A DNA stretch of 64,000 bases, from the NCBI GenBank assembly GCA_016931855.1, contig JAFGDZ010000069.1:1-64000 (forward strand), given 5' to 3'. The notes below the pieces were generated by a model, which was not told where the DNA came from, searched no databases, and worked only from the letters and a program-made list of their open reading frames with translations. Positions 28,682 to 37,507 of the stretch are shown here, piece after piece. The stretch comes from Bacteroidales bacterium (GTDB lineage Bacteria; Bacteroidota; Bacteroidia; Bacteroidales; Tenuifilaceae). The first letter of the stretch is position 1. Each line of letters begins with the position of its first letter. Both the position numbers and the translations under genes were made by a program.

Positions 28682-29383
28682 ATGCAATTATTTTATCTAC
28701 CCGATTTAAAGGGCAGCCAATTTTTGCTTCCCGAAGAAGAATCGAAGCACTGCATTAAGGTTCTGCGAATGCAAGCCGGCGATGAGATTACGCTTATTGA
28801 TGGGCAAGGCACCCTAGTTACAGCAAAAATAGTTGACACGCACCCTAAGCGGTGCATTGTTGAGGCCGTATCGAGAGTTGAAGCGTTTGAGAAGCGTCCT
28901 TTTAAGCTTACAATGGCAGTTGCTCCCACTAAAAACATCGACAGGTTTGAGTGGTTTGTTGAGAAGGCTACCGAAATTGGGGTTGACTGCTTTGTACCAA
29001 TTATTACGGAGCACTCAGAGCGCAAACAGGTTAACATTGAGCGCATTGAGCGCATTATTGTATCGGCAGTAAAGCAATCTATAAAAGCCTACAAACCAAG
29101 CATTACTCCCCAGCAAACTTTTAAGGAGTTCATTAATGGCAACCACAGCGGGGAACTTTTTATTGCTCACTGCCAAAGCAAGGATCTACCATTACTAAAT
29201 AAAAAGGTAACCCCAGCTAAAGAGGTTACCATACTTATTGGCCCCGAAGGCGATTTTAGTCCGCAGGAAATTGAGCTGGCATTGGCCAAGGGGTTTACCG
29301 AAATATCGTTGGGCCACGCAAGGCTCAGAACCGAGACTGCTGCTCTGGCTGCCTGTCACATTGCGAATATTGCAAATTACTAA
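28682..29383 (+). CDS. rsmE: 16S rRNA (uracil-1498-N3) methyltransferase
   Basis: This 233-residue SPOUT methyltransferase modifies U1498 of 16S rRNA. The family's C-terminal knot is clear in LIGPEGDFSPQEIELA and SLGHARLRTETAALAA. The N-terminal PUA-like domain covers about the first 70 residues. Its last four bases overlap the convergent zinc-ribbon gene, and a well-formed promoter precedes it. Confidence 0.95.
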   Translation: MQLFYLPDLKGSQFLLPEEESKHCIKVLRMQAGDEITLIDGQGTLVTAKIVDTHPKRCIVEAVSRVEAFEKRPFKLTMAVAPTKNIDRFEWFVEKATEIGVDCFVPIITEHSERKQVNIERIERIIVSAVKQSIKAYKPSITPQQTFKEFINGNHSGELFIAHCQSKDLPLLNKKVTPAKEVTILIGPEGDFSPQEIELALAKGFTEISLGHARLRTETAALAACHIANIANY

Positions 29384-29601
29384 CCGCCAATTACAAAGTC
29401 GAGCACATTTTTTAAACCCGACGATGGAACCCTGTACATTTCGGTAAAACCACATTTAGAACAGCTTAGCAGCGAAAATTTTTTGTTCTGAATATCAAAA
29501 AGCTTAGCAAGTGTACTACCAGCTACGTGCATCTCGCCAACATCAAACTGTTTACATCCGCATTTGGGACAGCTGTACCTATCAGTAACTAATCTATTCA
29601 T
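29380..29601 (-). CDS. Zinc-ribbon protein of an SPFH operon
   Basis: This small protein (73 residues) has two CxxC knuckles: CPKCGCKQ near residue 11 and CSKCGF near residue 50, which should bind one zinc as a ribbon. Similar small zinc-ribbon proteins are described as nucleic-acid binding, but here nothing shows the ligand. It overlaps the end of the upstream ribbon-helix-helix gene by eight bases, so translation is coupled. It is the last gene of the operon and overlaps rsmE by four bases tail to tail. Confidence 0.85.
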   Translation of the reverse strand: MNRLVTDRYSCPKCGCKQFDVGEMHVAGSTLAKLFDIQNKKFSLLSCSKCGFTEMYRVPSSGLKNVLDFVIGG

Positions 29602-29797
29602 GGGTTATATTCTCCTGTTTTGGTGGCAAATTGTCGCCACTAGTTTTCTGCTTAATTCTACCCGATTTTTTCAGAGCCTGATCAATAATCCACTCTAGTT
29701 GCCCATTTATGCTACGGAACTCATCGGCAGCCCACTTCTCCAGCGCATCCATCTTATCTGGATCAACTCGTAGCATAAATGATTTTTTCTTCGACAT
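29594..29797 (-). CDS. Ribbon-helix-helix (Arc-like) DNA-binding protein
   Basis: This 67-residue protein begins KKKSFMLRVDP, the beta strand of a ribbon-helix-helix fold, followed by helix DKMDALEKWAADEF and a second helix RSINGQLEWIIDQALKK. The SINGQ turn is typical of Arc/MetJ-type small DNA binders. The C-terminal 15 residues are polar and probably disordered. It lies 12 bases after the unknown 196-residue gene and overlaps the zinc-ribbon gene, so it probably regulates this operon or acts with its products. Confidence 0.85.
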   Translation of the reverse strand: MSKKKSFMLRVDPDKMDALEKWAADEFRSINGQLEWIIDQALKKSGRIKQKTSGDNLPPKQENITHE

Positions 29798-29809
29798 AAT
29801 TCTCTCTAT

Positions 29810-30400
29810 TTACCACCTAGCCTGCATTTCGTCTAGCATAACGCAAAAATCGGCATAGGTCTGCTCAAAGTTAGCTACTGGCACCCAGATATTTCTCTCT
29901 ACACCAATAACTAGCATATCCCTAAAACTGGCTGGAAACTTAAGGTAGTCGGTAGCAATAACCAAACGAATGGGCATATACGCTTTTAGTAACGCTAAAT
30001 ACTGGTCGGCAATGCGCATGTCAATAATTTTGGAGGTTTGCTCCATGTTATCCGTTTCAATGGAAAGGTGTTTATCTAAGTACGAGTTGCCTGTTTTTAC
30101 CCTAAAGCAGCCCACTAACGGATCAAACCAGTACCGCTTGGATACAAACGACTCAACCTTAATTCCTTTTGCTGGCAAAGCCCTGTACACCCCCGAGAAT
30201 GTGGTTGAAGAGCCCCCCTTAGCGCCGTAGGAATCCAACGCATAGTATGCGGTATCCCCCTTTTTTAAGTAAAAGAACTTTTTATTGGAGATGGGGTCGT
30301 TAGGGGTTACCACTAGCCTACTATTCTTCTCGGAACACTTAAACTCAAAGCCTAGCCTCTGAGCAATGTCAAAATAGGCTTCAAAAGTATCAGTACTCAT
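29810..30400 (-). CDS. Unknown protein in the SPFH operon
   Basis: I do not recognise this 196-residue soluble protein. It has no signal peptide or membrane segment, and shows a mixed alpha/beta composition with aromatic residues throughout (YFDIAQRLGFEF, RYWFDPLVGCF, NIWVPVANFEQTY). It begins three bases after the SPFH gene ends and is followed by the ribbon-helix-helix gene. The tight spacing suggests it acts with the SPFH protein, perhaps as a cytoplasmic partner, but this is inference only. Confidence 0.82.
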   Translation of the reverse strand: MSTDTFEAYFDIAQRLGFEFKCSEKNSRLVVTPNDPISNKKFFYLKKGDTAYYALDSYGAKGGSSTTFSGVYRALPAKGIKVESFVSKRYWFDPLVGCFRVKTGNSYLDKHLSIETDNMEQTSKIIDMRIADQYLALLKAYMPIRLVIATDYLKFPASFRDMLVIGVERNIWVPVANFEQTYADFCVMLDEMQARW

Positions 30401-30403
30401 ACG

Positions 30404-31252
30404 CTACTGGTGTAAAGTTCCGGTGTTCACAACAGGGCGTGCCGACTCTTCGGAACAAAGCACCACCATAAGGTTGCTAACCATAGCGGCCTTCTTCTCC
30501 TCATCAAAATCAACAATCTTTTTCTCGGTAAGCTGCTCAAGCGCCATTTGTACCATGCCAACAGCACCCTCAACAATCTTTTCGCGAGCAGCAACAATGG
30601 CTGTAGCCTGCTGACGGCGAAGCATTGCACCCGCAATCTCTGCCGCATAGGCGATGTAGTTAATTCGTGCCTCAATAACGTTAATCCCAGCAATTGCTAA
30701 GCGCTCCCTTAGCTCCAGTTCCAACCGGCTGCTAACCTCTTCGCCACTGGCACGAAGCGTTATATCGGCGTTCTCATCCTCAAAGTTATCGTAAGGGAAC
30801 ATTCCTGCCATTTTTCGTAGGGCGGCATCGCTCTGTACCATAACAAAATGTTCATACTGATCCACATCAAAGGCTGCCTTATAGGTGTCCTCAACCTTCC
30901 AAACCAGCACCAAACCAATCATAATTGGATTCCCAACCTTATCATTAACCTTAATAGGTTGGCTGTCGAAGTTTCTAGCCCGCAACGAGATCTTTTTCTT
31001 TACATAAAAGGGATTTACCCAGTAAAAACCGTTGTTCTTTACAGTTCCTGTGTACTTCCCAAATAGAATACAAACAGCCGACTCGTTAGGGTTTACAACC
31101 AAAAAACCGGGAGTAAGAAACACGGCCAATGCTATTCCCAGCATAAAAGTTGGGTTTTCTGTAAGAACAATAGCATAAATGGATCCTGCAATTAGCGCTA
31201 GCACTGCCAGCACAACGGGATAGCCCGAAATTGGTTTAAAATGCCTTTCCAT
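30404..31252 (-). CDS. SPFH/band 7 domain membrane protein
   Basis: This 282-residue protein has two N-terminal membrane segments (about residues 10-27 and 33-52), followed by a band 7/SPFH domain at about 55-235 with PNESAVCILFGKYTGTV and RQQATAIVAAREKIVEGAV. Such proteins form ring or cage assemblies in the membrane and often organise proteases or microdomains. It is the first gene of a four-gene unit (SPFH, unknown, ribbon-helix-helix, zinc ribbon). A clear promoter precedes it. The C-terminal part is alpha-helical without an NfeD partner nearby. Confidence 0.9.
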   Translation of the reverse strand: MERHFKPISGYPVVLAVLALIAGSIYAIVLTENPTFMLGIALAVFLTPGFLVVNPNESAVCILFGKYTGTVKNNGFYWVNPFYVKKKISLRARNFDSQPIKVNDKVGNPIMIGLVLVWKVEDTYKAAFDVDQYEHFVMVQSDAALRKMAGMFPYDNFEDENADITLRASGEEVSSRLELELRERLAIAGINVIEARINYIAYAAEIAGAMLRRQQATAIVAAREKIVEGAVGMVQMALEQLTEKKIVDFDEEKKAAMVSNLMVVLCSEESARPVVNTGTLHQ

Positions 31253-31278
31253 ATCAGTATGATATTATTTTAATATCA

Positions 31279-31309
31279 CAAATATATTATGCAAAAAACA
31301 ATTTGTCAA
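31279..31309 (-). promoter_or_regulatory. Promoter of the SPFH operon
   Basis: On the minus strand TTG (within TTGACA, 31307-31309) and TATATTTG (31279-31286) are exactly 20 bases apart, a full match to the Bacteroidota pattern. The implied start near 31272 is about 20 bases before the ATG at 31252. Confidence 0.8.
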
Positions 31310-31332
31310 GAGTTTTGGTGATACTTTACATA

Positions 31333-31356
31333 AAAAAAGGGAGCATTTCTGCTCCC
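31333..31356 (-). terminator. Terminator after the small acidic protein
   Basis: On the minus strand GGGAGCA, loop GAAA, TGCTCCC is followed by seven T. It lies just past the stop of the gene at 31362-31568. Confidence 0.85.
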
Positions 31357-31361
31357 GTAAA

Positions 31362-31568
31362 TCATACACCTGCTTGGGCTAAAATCCGCTTCACCACATC
31401 ATCATCTAGTGGTGGTAACTCCTCAATAAAAGAGCTAAACGATTCGCTCAGATAATCCAACTCATCGGAGTAGTCATCAAAATTCGTAATATTAATAGCG
31501 GACTCATTCAAACAATGGGTGTAAGTGATTAGCAAATGTGTAGAAATTCCACTCATAGGCGTCTGCAT
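31362..31568 (-). CDS. Small acidic protein next to an ECF sigma factor
   Basis: This 68-residue protein (from ATG 31568) is rich in Asp, Glu and Ser in its second half (DDYSDELDYLSESF) and ends PPLDDDVVKRILAQAGV. I recognise no family. It lies 86 bases downstream of the ECF sigma gene, with TATTTTTG at 31626-31633 (minus) as a possible -7 element of its own. The frame could extend to a non-ATG codon at 31628, but this would overlap the promoter element. An anti-sigma role is possible by position but is not shown by any zinc or membrane motif. Confidence 0.6.
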   Translation of the reverse strand: MQTPMSGISTHLLITYTHCLNESAINITNFDDYSDELDYLSESFSSFIEELPPLDDDVVKRILAQAGV

Positions 31569-31654
31569 ATTGGGTTGTTTCTCTACAAAACGCAAACACC
31601 CAAAGATTATTTTACCAAATCCACACAAAAATAAAATCGCACCCGCAACGCCAG

Positions 31655-32245
31655 CTACATCGTGGTTAGGGTTATATTATTTTTCTCCATCTGTTTTCGA
31701 ATATTCATCAGCGCATACCGCATCCGGCCCAAAGCAGTGTTAATGCTCACATTAGTTTGTTCGGCAATCTCCTTAAAGCTAAGGTCGGCATAGTGCCTAA
31801 GCAGAATAACCTCACGCTGCTCTGGCGGGAGCTGCTGAACCAGCTCCCTTACCGAGTCAATAATCTGCTCGTGAACAATATCGTCCTCAATGTTTTTAGG
31901 CGAAAATTTGGGCGTGTTAAACAGATCGTATTCAAGAGCATCGTTCGAGATAACGTTATTCTGACGCTCGCGCCTAAAGTGGTCTATAATTAGGTTATGC
32001 GCAATACGCACTACCCACGACACAAAGCGGCCATTATCGTTATATCGTCCCTCCTGCAAAGATTTAATAACCTTTACAAAGGTATCCTGAAAAATATCCT
32101 CGGCTAAATGCTGATTCTTCACAAGAAGAAGGATATATCCATACACCCTTTTCTTATGGCGTTTTATAAGAGTCTCAATTGCAGTACGGCTGCCATTAAC
32201 GAACTCCTGAACCAGTTCTTGATCGGTTGGTATTAGAGTTTCCAA
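31655..32245 (-). CDS. ECF RNA polymerase sigma factor
   Basis: This 196-residue sigma-70 family protein has region 2 (YGYILLLVKNQHLAEDIFQDTF, near residues 35-55) and region 4 with the helix-turn-helix LSFKEIAEQTNVSINTALGRM near residue 155. Region 3 is absent, as in ECF types. No membrane anti-sigma gene follows; the next gene encodes a small acidic soluble protein. The regulon is unknown. A word-repeat array lies in the region shared with the divergent uvrA. Confidence 0.93.
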   Translation of the reverse strand: METLIPTDQELVQEFVNGSRTAIETLIKRHKKRVYGYILLLVKNQHLAEDIFQDTFVKVIKSLQEGRYNDNGRFVSWVVRIAHNLIIDHFRRERQNNVISNDALEYDLFNTPKFSPKNIEDDIVHEQIIDSVRELVQQLPPEQREVILLRHYADLSFKEIAEQTNVSINTALGRMRYALMNIRKQMEKNNITLTTM

Positions 32246-32380
32246 AGCTACCTCCTTTTATTTTGGTTAAGGTGTAGAACTTTGCTATAGGCAGATCCTC
32301 CGTTTTAGTTAGATGGGTTGGTGTAAAACATTTACCGTGCCAAAGTAATTCATTTTTCCGAACAAAAGAAATACACATAT

Positions 32381-32604
32381 GTTAGACGTTAGATTTCAGA
32401 CGTTAGACAATATGATATATCGGGAGTAAACGGGAGCCTCGGGAGTTATCAGAATATGAGGAATTTGAGGGAGATGAGGGAGATGAGAAGAATCTTAAAT
32501 CTTTAACTTTTAACCTCTAAACCTTTAACTCCAAACACCTAAATCTTAAGGTTTTGGCATAAACCAAATCGTTTCACGCTAAACGTTTCACGTTTCACGT
32601 TTCA
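32381..32604. repeat. Intergenic word-repeat element B between the sigma factor and uvrA
   Basis: Successive blocks of short repeated words fill this stretch. TTAGACGTTAGA-type words are at 32381-32410 and three CGGGAG words at 32421-32445. GAGG/GATGAG words are at 32458-32488 and CTTTAAC/TTTTAAC words at 32501-32532. GTTTCACG words, including three tandem CGTTTCA units, are at 32571-32604. It ends seven bases before the uvrA -7 element. Words are shared with the elements at 20321, 54293, 58161 and 63151. Confidence 0.85.
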
Positions 32605-32610
32605 ATAAGC

Positions 32611-32618
32611 TACCTTTG
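32611..32618 (+). promoter_or_regulatory. -7 element of uvrA
   Basis: TACCTTTG is 18 bases before the uvrA ATG. No TTG sits at the right distance; the repeat words TTTCACGTTTCA occupy that place. Confidence 0.6.
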
Positions 32619-32636
32619 TGGGTTAAATTTTTTCTG

Positions 32637-35438
32637 ATGAGCAGCAAAAGCAATAATGTAATCGCCATAAAAGGGGCTAGAGTTCATAACCTTAAGAATA
32701 TTAGCCTTGACATTCCACGTAATAAGCTAATTGTAATAACAGGATTATCAGGCTCTGGAAAATCATCCTTGGCATTTGATACCATTTATGCCGAAGGGCA
32801 ACGGCGCTACGTTGAGAGCCTATCGGCCTACGCACGCCAGTTCCTAGGGCGGGTATCAAAACCAGAGGTCGATAGCATATCGGGCATCCCCCCAGCCATT
32901 GCCATTGAGCAAAAGGTTAATACGCGTAATCCACGCTCTACCGTTGGTACATCTACAGAAATTTACGATTACCTAAAGCTACTATTTGCCCGCGTTGGCC
33001 GAACCATTTCTCCTGTATCGGGCAAACAGGTTAGGCGCCACTCCGTTTCCGATGTTGTGGACTTTATAACATCGCATCCCAACGGAACAAAGTTTACAAT
33101 TCTTGCCCCCATACAAAAAAAGGAGAACCGCAGCATTCAGGAAATGCTAGAGGTACTAAGCAAAGAGGGCTTTACAAGGATTGAGGTTGGCGACCAGATT
33201 CTAAGAATTGACGAAGCGGCTAACCGAGAGCTACTCTCCATTGCCGAAACGGATCTGCGCCTAGTTATTGACCGTTTTGCCATATCACCCGACGATGACT
33301 TTATTAGCCGCTGCGCAGATTCTATCCAAACAGCCTTCTCTGAGGGAAACGGCTCATGCATAGTAAAAACCCATCCCGATAGCGCCGATGCTGTTCAAAC
33401 CCACTTCTCCAACAGATTCGAAGAGGACGGAATAGCGTTTGAAGAGCCAACCGATCATCTTTTTAGCTTCAACAACCCGCTGGGCGCATGCCCCAAATGT
33501 GAGGGCTATGGTAAGGTTATTGGGATTGATGAGGATTTAGTTATCCCCAACAAGGGACTATCCATATATGAAGATGCAGTTGCCTGCTGGAAAGGCGAAA
33601 CCATGAGTGCATATAAAAATGCGCTAATAAAGGTTGCCGCTAAGTTCGACTTCCCCATACACCGCCCATACTACCAGCTTACACCAGAGCAAAAGCACGT
33701 TCTATGGGAAGGGAACCGCCACTTCGATGGTATCAACAACTTCTTTGCTCACCTGGAGGAGAAAAAGTACAAAATACAGTATAGAGTGATGCTTTCCCGC
33801 TACATGGGCAAAACTACCTGCCCCACTTGCAAGGGAACCCGCCTTAGAAAAGAAGCGTCGTACGTTAAGGTAAGCAATCAAACAATTACCGATTTGGTTA
33901 CCCTACCCATTGATAAGCTAAACACCTTTTTCAATAGCCTTACCCTTGACGCTACCGAAGAGAAAGTGGCCAAGCGTATCCTTATAGAGATAAGGAATAG
34001 AATTGGCTTCCTAGTAAACGTTGGGTTGGGTTACCTTACCCTAAACCGACTCTCGGCCAGCCTATCTGGCGGCGAAAGCCAGCGTATTAACCTAGCCACA
34101 TCGCTTGGCAGCAGCCTTGTAGGCTCGCTGTACATACTTGATGAGCCATCCATTGGGCTACACTCCCGCGACACACATCTGCTTATTAACGTTCTTAAAT
34201 CGCTTCGCGATTTGGGCAACACCGTTGTAGTGGTTGAGCACGATGAGGATATTATTCGCCATGCCGATTACATTATCGACATTGGCCCCTACGCTGGGCG
34301 ACTAGGTGGCGAAGTTGTTTTTCAGGGCGATGCTAAGGAACTTGAAAAAGCAGAAAGCCTTACAGCAAAGTACATTACAGGGATGGAAAAAATTGAGGTT
34401 CCATCGCCAAGGCGCAAGTGGAGCAGCTACATCGAAGTTACTGGCGCGCGGGAGAATAACCTAAAGAACCTATCGGTAAAGTTCCCTCTAAGCGCAATGA
34501 CCGTTGTTACGGGCGTTAGCGGATCGGGCAAATCAACGCTAGTAAAATCTATCCTTTACCCAGCCCTTGCAAAGCAGATATTGGGTACAGGAGAGCGCCC
34601 AGGGGAACACGACACCCTAACTGGCGATATACATACTATAAAAGGTATAGAGATGATTGACCAAAACCCCATTGGGAGGTCATCGCGAAGTAATCCCGTA
34701 ACGTATATTAAAGCCTACGACGAAATTCGCAAGCTATTCTCAGAACAGCCCTACGCCAAGCGCAGCGGCTACAAACCCGCACACTTCTCCTTTAACGTTG
34801 AAGGAGGACGATGCGAGGAGTGCCAAGGCGAAGGCGTAATAAAGGTGGAAATGCAGTTTATGGCCGACGTTACCCTTGTGTGCGAAAACTGTGGAGGAAA
34901 GCGCTTTAAGGAAGATGTACTAGAGGTTAAGTATAGAGGAGCCAGCATTTTCGATGTACTTGACATGACCGTAAACCAAGCAATTGAGTTCTTTGGTGAG
35001 GATAAAGCTGCTACCCCAAAAAAAATTGCAGAAAAGCTAAAACCGCTCCAAGATGTGGGGCTAGGCTACATCAAGCTTGGGCAGTCGTCAAGCACCCTTA
35101 GCGGAGGAGAGAGCCAGCGCGTTAAGCTTGCCTCCTTCCTCCAAAAGGATCAGGCAGTGCAATCACACCTATTTATATTTGACGAGCCAACCACAGGGCT
35201 GCACTTTCACGATATTCGTAAGCTACTTGATGCGTTTAACGCACTTCTTTCAAAGGGGCATAGCCTTATTGTTATTGAACATAACCCCGAAGTAATAAAA
35301 TGTGCCGACTGGCTAATAGACCTTGGCCCAGAGGGGGGAGAAATGGGTGGAACCCTTGTTTTTGAAGGAACACCAGAGGCAATTGTAAAATGCAAAGAAT
35401 CGCACACAGGACACTACCTTAAGGAAAAATTGGCATAG
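32637..35438 (+). CDS. uvrA: Excinuclease ABC subunit A
   Basis: This 933-residue DNA-damage recognition ATPase belongs to the nucleotide excision repair complex. It has two ABC domains with Walker A motifs [12 protein letters not shown] (near residue 30) and [11 protein letters not shown] (near 625), and two signature motifs with LSGGESQR. The two zinc modules carry [15 protein letters not shown] and [15 protein letters not shown] chose ATG 32637, because the upstream extension to 32616 has only a non-ATG start and overlaps the -7 element. A terminator follows. Confidence 0.97.
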   Translation: MSSKSNNVIAIKGARVHNLKNISLDIPRNKLIVITGLSGSGKSSLAFDTIYAEGQRRYVESLSAYARQFLGRVSKPEVDSISGIPPAIAIEQKVNTRNPRSTVGTSTEIYDYLKLLFARVGRTISPVSGKQVRRHSVSDVVDFITSHPNGTKFTILAPIQKKENRSIQEMLEVLSKEGFTRIEVGDQILRIDEAANRELLSIAETDLRLVIDRFAISPDDDFISRCADSIQTAFSEGNGSCIVKTHPDSADAVQTHFSNRFEEDGIAFEEPTDHLFSFNNPLGACPKCEGYGKVIGIDEDLVIPNKGLSIYEDAVACWKGETMSAYKNALIKVAAKFDFPIHRPYYQLTPEQKHVLWEGNRHFDGINNFFAHLEEKKYKIQYRVMLSRYMGKTTCPTCKGTRLRKEASYVKVSNQTITDLVTLPIDKLNTFFNSLTLDATEEKVAKRILIEIRNRIGFLVNVGLGYLTLNRLSASLSGGESQRINLATSLGSSLVGSLYILDEPSIGLHSRDTHLLINVLKSLRDLGNTVVVVEHDEDIIRHADYIIDIGPYAGRLGGEVVFQGDAKELEKAESLTAKYITGMEKIEVPSPRRKWSSYIEVTGARENNLKNLSVKFPLSAMTVVTGVSGSGKSTLVKSILYPALAKQILGTGERPGEHDTLTGDIHTIKGIEMIDQNPIGRSSRSNPVTYIKAYDEIRKLFSEQPYAKRSGYKPAHFSFNVEGGRCEECQGEGVIKVEMQFMADVTLVCENCGGKRFKEDVLEVKYRGASIFDVLDMTVNQAIEFFGEDKAATPKKIAEKLKPLQDVGLGYIKLGQSSSTLSGGESQRVKLASFLQKDQAVQSHLFIFDEPTTGLHFHDIRKLLDAFNALLSKGHSLIVIEHNPEVIKCADWLIDLGPEGGEMGGTLVFEGTPEAIVKCKESHTGHYLKEKLA

Positions 35439-35440
35439 AA

Positions 35441-35487
35441 AAAGGGCACCAACGGAGATTAATCCAAGGTGCCCTTTCTGCTTTTTA
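35441..35487 (+). terminator. uvrA terminator
   Basis: The stem AAAGGGCACC / GGTGCCCTTT has a 16-base loop, followed by CTGCTTTTT on the plus strand. Confidence 0.75.
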
Positions 35488-35583
35488 TCATCTATTCCAA
35501 ACAAGCCTAACTCCGATAATTACTTAGCCTATTTTACCATAACACACTACTAAACAACAACATAGATAACAGTAAAACACTAA

Positions 35584-36135
35584 CTAATCCTCCTCTCCCT
35601 CCTGCTTAGCAATGGCTGCATCAAGCTTTTCCCGAGCGACTTCCTCCCGTTGCTCGGCAGCTTTAAGCTTCGCTTTGTTTCTTTTTGCTCCTTCTTTCCC
35701 CTTCACCAAAAGCTTTTGAGCATTTTTATAATCTTTATCAGCAAGTTTCAACTTAGCATTAGCCTCTTTTAATTCAGCTTTAAGTTCGGTAGATAGGTCT
35801 TTGTATTCAGCCTTAGCCTCTGCAACAGCCTCCCTATCCTTAGATTTCATTTTAGAATCAAGCTTTTTTTTACTTTTTGCCAGTTGTTTAGTAAGCTGCT
35901 TTACCTGCTTAGCCAAAGCCTTTCTTTCAGACTTGCTACTTTTAAGTAAAGAAACACCCTCGGCCTCCATCTCCTGGCTTTTCTCAATCCCCTCTACTAT
36001 AGCGCTAACCTTAGCAGTAGCCTTATCTAGGTTTAGCTGGCACTGCGTAACCTTATCTACCTTTGGTTTATCTTGTGCGCTAGCTTCAGCAGTAGCCCCA
36101 AGTGCAAGAAGCAGTAATAGAAAAAATCTATTCAT
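35584..36135 (-). CDS. Exported coiled-coil protein of unknown function
   Basis: This 183-residue protein has a clear signal peptide (MNRFFLLLLLALGATAEASAQ), followed by about 160 residues of Lys-, Glu- and Ala-rich coiled coil. Heptad-like phrases such as KQVKQLTKQLAKSKKKLDSK fill residues 60-170. Nothing indicates an enzyme. It is probably a periplasmic or surface-linked structural protein. TACTTTTG on the minus strand at 36158-36165 may be its -7 element. Confidence 0.82.
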   Translation of the reverse strand: MNRFFLLLLLALGATAEASAQDKPKVDKVTQCQLNLDKATAKVSAIVEGIEKSQEMEAEGVSLLKSSKSERKALAKQVKQLTKQLAKSKKKLDSKMKSKDREAVAEAKAEYKDLSTELKAELKEANAKLKLADKDYKNAQKLLVKGKEGAKRNKAKLKAAEQREEVAREKLDAAIAKQEGEED

Positions 36136-36632
36136 AATGGGATAATGAAATTTCCTTCAAAAGTAGGTAAAAACTAAATTAAAATATACGCTAAATGCAA
36201 TTGAGTGAGCCTCCCCCCAGCTATTAGCCAAATAATAGCAGTACAATGTATATATAACTGGCTACAGCACGAGCCACTCTCCTGAGGCAAAGCAGTATAC
36301 CCACCGGTAAAAGCAACAAGTTACCCTACAGTAAGTATAAAAAGTACTTCAGGAACTAAAACCTGATAAACTCAGGAGTCCCCCCAATCAATAACAATGA
36401 AGAACCTAGTAGAAAGGTAGAGATGATTATATGAGTATATATCCTTATTGCCATGTTACAAACAAACCAATAATCTTGCTATATCCGTAAGATGTATTGA
36501 TCGGCTGTTGATAACATTGAAAGGATATAATATGATACCACAAAGTTCTCATAATTCGCTATCCCCCTAATTTTCTATTTATTTTCCCAAAGTCCATTAA
36601 AATGGATCTTTGTGCATCACTTTGTACAAATA
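36136..36632. other. About 500 bases without a recognisable gene
   Basis: This stretch lies between a coiled-coil gene and the tRNA terminator. It is A+T-rich. I see no conserved frame, repeat or structured RNA in it apart from a possible -7 element at 36158-36165 (minus). Confidence 0.6.
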
Positions 36633-36633
36633 A

Positions 36634-36665
36634 AAAAGCCTGTAAGTGTTAACCCACAGGCTTTT
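36634..36665 (-). terminator. Terminator of the tRNA-Ser pair
   Basis: The inverted repeat AAAAGCCTGT / ACAGGCTTTT with a GGGTTAACACTT loop (minus strand) is followed by T residues, 23 bases past the distal tRNA. Confidence 0.8.
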
Positions 36666-36687
36666 GCTTCGAAATTATTATTTTCAG

Positions 36688-36776
36688 CGGAGAGAGGGGG
36701 ATTCGAACCCTCGGTACCAGTTACCCAGTACAACGGTTTTCGAGACCGTCCCGTTCGACCGCTCCGGCATCTCTCC
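36688..36776 (-). tRNA. tRNA-Ser (CGA)
   Basis: The minus strand gives an 89-base class II tRNA without encoded CCA. The acceptor stem is GGAGAGA/TCTCTCC, the anticodon loop CTCGAAA lies between ACGGT and ACCGT (anticodon CGA), the variable arm is long, and the T arm contains GGTTCGAATCC. It reads UCG. Confidence 0.95.
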
Positions 36777-36821
36777 TAGCATAACAAGAAACCAATGGCT
36801 TCCTATTAAAGGTGGTCGTGG

Positions 36822-36906
36822 CGGAGAAAGAGGGATTCGAACCCCCGGAACCTTTCAGTTCAACGGTTTTCAAGACCGCCGCATTCGACCGCTCTGCCAT
36901 TTCTCC
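36822..36906 (-). tRNA. tRNA-Ser (UGA)
   Basis: The minus strand gives an 85-base class II tRNA without encoded CCA. The acceptor stem is GGAGAAA/TTTCTCC, the anticodon loop is CTTGAAA (anticodon UGA) and the variable arm is long. It reads UCA and lies 45 bases upstream of the Ser(CGA) gene, so both come from one transcript. Confidence 0.95.
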
Positions 36907-36910
36907 GCTG

Positions 36911-36942
36911 CAAAAGTAGATTCTTTTTTCGTTTTACAAAAA
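36911..36942 (-). promoter_or_regulatory. Promoter of the tRNA-Ser pair
   Basis: On the minus strand TACTTTTG (36911-36918) lies five bases before the 5' end of tRNA-Ser(UGA). TTTTTG (36937-36942) lies 18 bases further upstream, one or two bases closer than usual. Confidence 0.55.
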
Positions 36943-37085
36943 CGCTGTTTGAAAATAAAATATTATTTTCCTCCCAAACCCCTTGCTTTTTTAGGTTTTT
37001 TTTCAATAATTTAGCACTTGGTTCAACCCCAAATTGTAAATGGCAATAAAATAGGGGGTTAAAAGAACGTTTTTTTTTTCAAAAA

Positions 37086-37115
37086 TTTGGAAACCCAATA
37101 AAAACGCTATATTTG
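37086..37115 (+). promoter_or_regulatory. Promoter of the HU gene
   Basis: TTTG (37086-37089) and TATATTTG (37108-37115) are 18 bases apart. A run of ten T (37071-37080) lies just upstream and could act like an UP element, as expected for a strongly expressed gene. Confidence 0.7.
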
Positions 37116-37162
37116 TGTATAAGTTGGTTAATTTGCTTTACTAACCCTAAAAACTACTAGTT

Positions 37163-37435
37163 ATGAACAAAGCACAACTGATTGATGCAATTGCTGCTGA
37201 AGCCAACATTACTAAGGCTGATGCCAAAAAAGCTCTAGACGGATTTGTAAAAGCTACATCTGACGCTCTAAAACAAGGTGATAGAGTTGCTCTTGTAGGT
37301 TTTGGTTCTTTCTCACTTTCTGAGAGAAGCGCTCGTACCGGTCGCAATCCTCAAACTGGCAAACCTATTACCATTAAGGCTAAGAAGGTTGTTAAATTTA
37401 AACCAGGCAGCGAACTTAACGATTCTGTACAATAG
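37163..37435 (+). CDS. HU family DNA-binding protein
   Basis: This 90-residue nucleoid protein bends and compacts DNA. It starts [18 protein letters not shown] and carries the [21 protein letters not shown] arm region that inserts into the minor groove, with the proline at its tip. Length is standard for HU. The codons are clean and the promoter is strong, consistent with high expression. Confidence 0.96.
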   Translation: MNKAQLIDAIAAEANITKADAKKALDGFVKATSDALKQGDRVALVGFGSFSLSERSARTGRNPQTGKPITIKAKKVVKFKPGSELNDSVQ

Positions 37436-37507
37436 ATAGCTTTATCTAGTTTGTAAGGGGGAGATTGGAAAACCAGCCTCCCCTTTTTATTTATAACGGA
37501 GTAAATA

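Noticed and set aside
36136-36632. Possible hidden gene in a 500-base gap
   Set aside because: No frame on either strand has length, codon pattern or motifs to support a gene.
36646-37014. 122-residue open frame on the plus strand
   Set aside because: It lies across both tRNA-Ser genes (antisense) and has no conserved features; the tRNAs explain the sequence.
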